Shown here one piece after another: positions 6,337-8,975 of a stretch of DNA of 8,975 nucleotides. This DNA comes from Candidatus Bathyarchaeota archaeon. GTDB taxonomy: Archaea > Thermoproteota > Bathyarchaeia > Bathyarchaeales > DTEX01. Location of the stretch: NCBI GenBank assembly GCA_003601695.1, contig PIYH01000049.1:1-8975 (forward strand), written 5' to 3'. The notes below the pieces were generated by a model. It searched no databases, was not told the DNA's origin, and was given only the letters and a program-made list of their open reading frames with translations. Within the stretch, counting starts at the first letter, position 1. Every line of letters begins with the position of its first letter. The position numbers and the translations under genes are program-made.

Positions 6337-6367
6337 GAAGTGACACCCAATAGATAATGACGGCTAA

Positions 6368-6380
6368 TTATATTTTAAAT
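6368..6380 (-). promoter_or_regulatory. TATA box of the winged-helix fusion gene
   Basis: The minus strand reads ATTTAAAATATAA, centred about 38 bases before the TTG start. The transcript would start near 6348 with a leader of about a dozen bases holding the weak GGGTG ribosome site. Confidence 0.55.
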
Positions 6381-6412
6381 GTTTGAAGAAAGGAGATGAT
6401 TATATTCTCTGG

Positions 6413-6424
6413 CATATAAAAAAT
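6413..6424 (+). promoter_or_regulatory. TATA box of thrC
   Basis: CATATAAAAAAT is centred about 65 bases before the TTG at 6483, placing the transcription start near 6443 and giving a leader of about 40 bases. GAGGT at 6469-6473 is the ribosome site, 9 bases before the TTG. A second, weaker CATATAAG (6454-6461) could drive a nearly leaderless form. This promoter lies back to back with that of the regulator-like gene, 33 bases apart. Confidence 0.55.
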
Positions 6425-6482
6425 CTTTTAAGGATGAGGTTCTTCGTTTTCACCATATAAGTGCGTAAGAGGTATCCTTGAA

Positions 6483-7742
6483 TTGGTTGAAACATTTTTT
6501 CATCTTGAGTGTATAGATTGCGGAGAAAGATATGATCCGAGAAAAGTTATCTATACGTGTAGCAGATGCAGTAGCCTATTATCCGTAAAATATGATTTCT
6601 CAAAACTTCCAAGTCGACTTGACGACGAATGGAAGAGACGGATTCTCTCTGTATGGCGATATAAAGAGCTGCTTCCCGTGGAGAGAGAGGAGAAGATTGT
6701 AACGCTGGGAGAGGGCGGCACATCACTCAATAAGTGCCTAAGGCTTTCGGAGGAGATAGGCCTCAAAAAACTATACGTAAAAAATGAAGGGGAGAATCCT
6801 ACGGGGTCATTTAAGGATAGAGGTATGACCGTCGGCGTTACAAAAGCTGTTGAGTTGGGAATGAAAAAGGTTGCATGTGCCTCTACTGGAAACACTTCCG
6901 CCTCCCTTGCAGCTTATGCTGCAAGAGCTGGAATAGAATGCATAGTGTTGATTCCCTCTGGAAAAATCGCGTTTGGAAAACTAATACAAGCTATTATTCA
7001 CGGCGCGAGGGTAATTCAGATAAGAGGAAACTTTGATGAAGCCCTAAGGATTGTGAGGAGAATATGTCTCTCTCATCCCATATATCTGCTTAATTCTCTA
7101 AATCCATTCCGCCTAGAGGGGCAGAAGACAATAGCCTTCGAGATACGCGATCAACTAGATGGAGAAGTTCCAGACAAGATAGTAGTTCCCGTTGGAAACG
7201 CTGGAAATATAAGTGCAATATGGAAGGGTTTCACTGAACTTCACGAGCTAGGCCTAATTGATAATCTTCCACAGATGATAGGCATACAAGCTGAAGGAGC
7301 AGCTCCAATAGTGAACTCTCTAAAGAGAAACTTAGATCATGTTGAGTTTGTTAAGAATCCCGAAACAGTTGCTACGGCTATAAGGATCGGATCCCCAGTT
7401 AACTGGAAGAAGGCAGTTAGAGCAGTGAAGCAGTCGCATGGCATGGTTGAGAAAGTCTCTGACGTCGAGATACTTGAGGCTCAGAGGCTCCTAGCTCAAA
7501 AGGAAGGAATCTTCGTTGAACCAGCAAGTGCAGCCTCAATAGCTGGCTTAATTAAGATTAAAGAGAGAGGATTAATAGGGAGGGACGAAGTAGTTGTTTG
7601 TATACTCACTGGACATGGACTAAAAGATCCGAACATAATAATGAAGCGGTTCCCGAAACCCATCGAGGTAGAGGCTTCAAAGGAAGCAGTCATTAATGCG
7701 CTTATGCCTAATAAATCAGCCATAGAAGTGCTTGCATACTGA
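6483..7742 (+). CDS. thrC: Threonine synthase
   Basis: A 419-aa PLP-dependent enzyme (EC 4.2.3.1) that converts O-phospho-L-homoserine and water to L-threonine and phosphate, the last step of threonine synthesis, in the cytosol. It has an N-terminal zinc ribbon (C10-x2-C13, C26-x2-C29). The PLP lysine is K111 in ENPTGSFKDRG. The substrate loop is ASTGNTSAS (133-141), the PLP phosphate loop PVGNAGN (236-242), then AIRIGSPVNW (299-308), EPASAAS (346-352) and TGHGLKDP (376-383). Length and motif order match archaeal ThrC. It starts at a TTG with GAGGT 9 bases upstream. The frame is closed by TGA at 6435-6437 and has no ATG or GTG between, so TTG is the only start that keeps the zinc ribbon. Homoserine dehydrogenase and kinase genes are not in the window. 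The divergent neighbour is a lysine-less paralogue with a DNA-binding domain, which suggests control at the shared promoter. Confidence 0.96.
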   Translation: MVETFFHLECIDCGERYDPRKVIYTCSRCSSLLSVKYDFSKLPSRLDDEWKRRILSVWRYKELLPVEREEKIVTLGEGGTSLNKCLRLSEEIGLKKLYVKNEGENPTGSFKDRGMTVGVTKAVELGMKKVACASTGNTSASLAAYAARAGIECIVLIPSGKIAFGKLIQAIIHGARVIQIRGNFDEALRIVRRICLSHPIYLLNSLNPFRLEGQKTIAFEIRDQLDGEVPDKIVVPVGNAGNISAIWKGFTELHELGLIDNLPQMIGIQAEGAAPIVNSLKRNLDHVEFVKNPETVATAIRIGSPVNWKKAVRAVKQSHGMVEKVSDVEILEAQRLLAQKEGIFVEPASAASIAGLIKIKERGLIGRDEVVVCILTGHGLKDPNIIMKRFPKPIEVEASKEAVINALMPNKSAIEVLAY

Positions 7743-7759
7743 AATTTAAGTTACAAGTA

Positions 7760-7769
7760 AAAAATATAT
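7760..7769 (+). promoter_or_regulatory. TATA box of tRNA-Asp
   Basis: AAAAATATAT lies 31-40 bases upstream of the mature tRNA 5' end, as usual for archaeal tRNA promoters. Confidence 0.55.
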
Positions 7770-7799
7770 CGGAGAATTTGAAAAGTAAAGCTCAAGAAA

Positions 7800-7877
7800 G
7801 CCCTGGTAGTATAGTCCGGCCTAGTATAGGCGGCTGTCGCCCGCCCGACCCGGGTTCAAATCCCGGCCAGGGCGCCA
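7800..7877 (+). tRNA. tRNA-Asp (GTC), CCA encoded
   Basis: The cloverleaf can be drawn without an intron. The acceptor stem is GCCCTGG (7800-7806) with CCAGGGC (7867-7873). A short D arm with GG in its loop follows. The anticodon stem is GGCGG/CCGCC (7829-7833, 7841-7845) around loop CTGTCGC, giving anticodon GTC at 7836-7838. The variable loop has 4 bases. The T arm is CCGGG-TTCAAAT-CCCGG (7850-7866). The discriminator is G73 at 7874, as expected for tRNA-Asp, followed by an encoded CCA (7875-7877). A short TTTT (7880-7883) may end transcription. The strongly G/C stems fit a thermophilic or moderately thermophilic archaeon. The gene lies directly before an integrase remnant, so it probably served as an integration site. 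Confidence 0.95.
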
Positions 7878-7938
7878 CCTTTTCGAATCCGAATCCCTTC
7901 CACCCTCTTTTAGATTCTCAGAACAGTTAGAGGCTGGG

Positions 7939-8097
7939 ATGCCAAGCGAAATCTATGACTATAAGGAGAAGCTTCAGCGGTATAAACGGATCATTAAGGG
8001 TTTGAGGAACAGGGGCTTAGCACTCCGGTTCCTAGACCACATGGCTGCTCTAGGACTCACAGCCGCAGAGCGGCACGTGAAGCCTCCAGAACCTTGA
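7939..8097 (+). pseudogene. Decayed N-terminus of an archaeal tyrosine integrase
   Basis: An ATG frame of 52 codons has the character of the N-terminal SAM-like domain of archaeal tyrosine recombinases, especially YDYKEKLQRYKRIIKGLRN then LALRFLDHMAALGL (residues 6-40). The expected continuation is lost: after residue 40 the frame drifts (TAAERHVKPPEP) and stops. Another frame carries RAAREASRTLTGRM (about 8063-8114), which may be the shifted remainder of the same helix. No catalytic domain (R...HxxR...Y) follows. GAGG (7930-7933) lies before the ATG. It reads away from the tRNA-Asp 3' end, 61 bases past its CCA. That is the arrangement left by an element integrated at the tRNA with its integrase gene next to the attachment site. 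The assignment is from motif recall, not a search. Confidence 0.65.
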
Positions 8098-8567
8098 CTG
8101 GCAGGATGCAGCAGGCGATGAGGAAAGGAGGAATAAGCCAAGGCGTGCAGCCCCATAGGTAACCTATAACCCTAACCCAGCCTCCAACATAGATTGGGAA
8201 GCAGAGGAGAAGAGGGCTTCATGGGTGCTGGGGTGAGCCATCCGGTTTGGAAGGAAATATTGGTGGTTACCCTGGCTTTAACCGGGGCTTGCCCTGTTTC
8301 TCTATCATAATTATGTTCTAGACGAATGGATTTTTATATGACCCTGTTTTCGATCCGTTCCTTACATCTTATATGCTCTTCAATAAGAAGCAACTGGTTG
8401 TAAACTGAATATGATTTGAAACGTCCTCTACTCAAACGTAAAATGCCGCTCTAGTTAGGAATCCCTCATTGATGTTATTCAGAAAGGGGCTTGTCAATAA
8501 CCAGTGACCTACCTGTCAAGATTGATAGAATTATATTTGGCCATTGTATAATTGCATTTGATGAGGC
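8098..8567. other. Stretch without a convincing gene
   Basis: About 470 bases with stops in all frames. I see no RNA gene and no second copy of the tRNA 3' end, so the other attachment site is not here. It probably contains eroded remains of the integrated element. TATA-like TTTTTATATG at 8330-8339 might once have driven transcription, but no frame follows it. The last 40 bases hold the promoter of the next gene. Confidence 0.5.
8529..8537 (+). promoter_or_regulatory. TATA box of the winged-helix membrane protein gene
   Basis: AATTATATT is centred about 35 bases before the ATG at 8568. It predicts a transcript start within about 10 bases of the codon, consistent with the absence of a ribosome site. 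Confidence 0.5.
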
Positions 8568-8975
8568 ATGGGTTCGGACGATCTCTTCGACGCAATCTCC
8601 CATCCGCTGAGGATCGAGATTCTTAAGGAGCTATCAAAAAGGCCGAGACGCTTCGCTGAGATTAAGAGGGAGCTCAAAATAGGGAGCAGCGGACTTCTAG
8701 ACTTCCATCTGAAGAAGCTCGATGATCTAATCACGATAAATAAGGATGGGTTATACGCTCTGACGGAGAAGGGGTTCGCGGCGCTCCAAGCAGTTGAGGT
8801 TGCTAATAAATATGGCTGGCAGAGAAGATCATTCTACTTAAACCTCACGGCATTCATATTGATAAATGCTTACTCACTATTGGCAGGCTTCTCTCACACA
8901 ACGTACTACTGGATGATCGTTCTACCCCTAACGACGGCGTGGATTGTATTCTACGGTTTCTGGACATTCGTGAAG
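8568..8975 (+). CDS. ArsR-like winged-helix protein with C-terminal membrane helices (partial, runs off the window)
   Basis: The first 136 codons of a gene still open at the right edge. Residues 4-80 form a winged helix of the ArsR type: LFDAISHPLRIEILKEL (6-22), the recognition region RFAEIKRELKIGSSGLLDFHLKKLDDL (28-54), and a wing NKDGLYALTEKG (58-69). Hydrophobic helices follow at about 90-108 and 113-134, so the DNA-binding domain would sit on the cytosolic face of the membrane. This layout is common among archaeal one-component regulators. The ATG at 8568 opens directly with the conserved helix. An ATG at 8561 is in another frame. The signal sensed and the target genes are unknown; it may belong with genes beyond the window. 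The missing C-terminus might add more membrane segments. Confidence 0.85.
   Translation, partial: MGSDDLFDAISHPLRIEILKELSKRPRRFAEIKRELKIGSSGLLDFHLKKLDDLITINKDGLYALTEKGFAALQAVEVANKYGWQRRSFYLNLTAFILINAYSLLAGFSHTTYYWMIVLPLTTAWIVFYGFWTFVK

Noticed and set aside
5972..6343. Plus-strand open frame of 123 codons (and a similar one at 5135-5398)
   Set aside because: Both are antisense to the threonine-synthase-like gene. The motifs lie on the minus strand.
6551..6895. Minus-strand open frame of 114 codons (and 7496-7723)
   Set aside because: These are shadows of thrC, Ser/Phe-rich as expected from the reverse complement of a coding strand.
7974..8156. Minus-strand open frame of 60 codons
   Set aside because: It is antisense to the integrase remnant, with no promoter or ribosome site. 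The plus strand carries the recognisable integrase pattern.
8098..8567. Second copy of the tRNA-Asp 3' end (attachment site) or a CRISPR/repeat array
   Set aside because: I looked for the TTCAAATCCCGG segment and for regularly spaced repeats and found neither in the window.
8531..8734. Minus-strand open frame of 67 codons
   Set aside because: It overlaps the winged-helix gene and its promoter on the other strand. It is rich in Ser and Arg and has no recognisable feature.

Overview
The window looks archaeal. Most genes have A/T-rich TATA boxes where an archaeal promoter should sit, and several transcripts appear leaderless or nearly so. Strong GGAGG-type ribosome sites occur where a leader is present. 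The tRNA-Asp gene encodes its own CCA, and the protein families (archaeal threonine synthase, membrane-tethered wHTH protein, archaeal integrase N-terminus) fit. The Thermoproteota, perhaps a Bathyarchaeia-like lineage, is my best guess. That placement is an impression from family style, not a search result.

Layout. 1-187 is a left margin with only doubtful gene remnants. 188-2278 is a two-gene plus-strand operon of Gfo/Idh/MocA-type NAD(P)-dependent oxidoreductases. 2279-2669 is a convergent intergenic stretch with a T-rich probable terminator and two small hairpins. 2670-6336 holds four minus-strand genes. In transcription order they are a threonine-synthase-like protein fused to a winged helix, an ECF-transporter S component, an unrecognised Cys-containing 107-aa protein, and a metallo-beta-lactamase-fold hydrolase. 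The last three each seem to have their own promoter. 6483-7742 is a canonical threonine synthase (thrC), divergent from the threonine-synthase-like gene. 7800-7877 is tRNA-Asp(GTC). It is followed at once by the decayed N-terminus of a tyrosine integrase, then about 470 bases with no convincing gene. A membrane-anchored ArsR-like winged-helix protein runs off the right end.

The most interesting element is the divergent pair at 4939-7742. The plus-strand protein keeps every hallmark of an active PLP-dependent threonine synthase, including the Schiff-base lysine in NPTGSFKDRG. The minus-strand paralogue keeps the fold and the zinc ribbon, but has arginine at the PLP lysine (NPTNSFRDRS), a changed substrate loop, and an added C-terminal PadR-like winged helix. 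It reads like an enzyme turned into a transcription factor, similar in logic to bacterial MocR regulators but built on the fold-type II PLP scaffold. My inference is that it senses threonine, a pathway intermediate or PLP and controls the neighbouring thrC, and possibly the downstream ECF S component, through the shared 146-bp promoter region.
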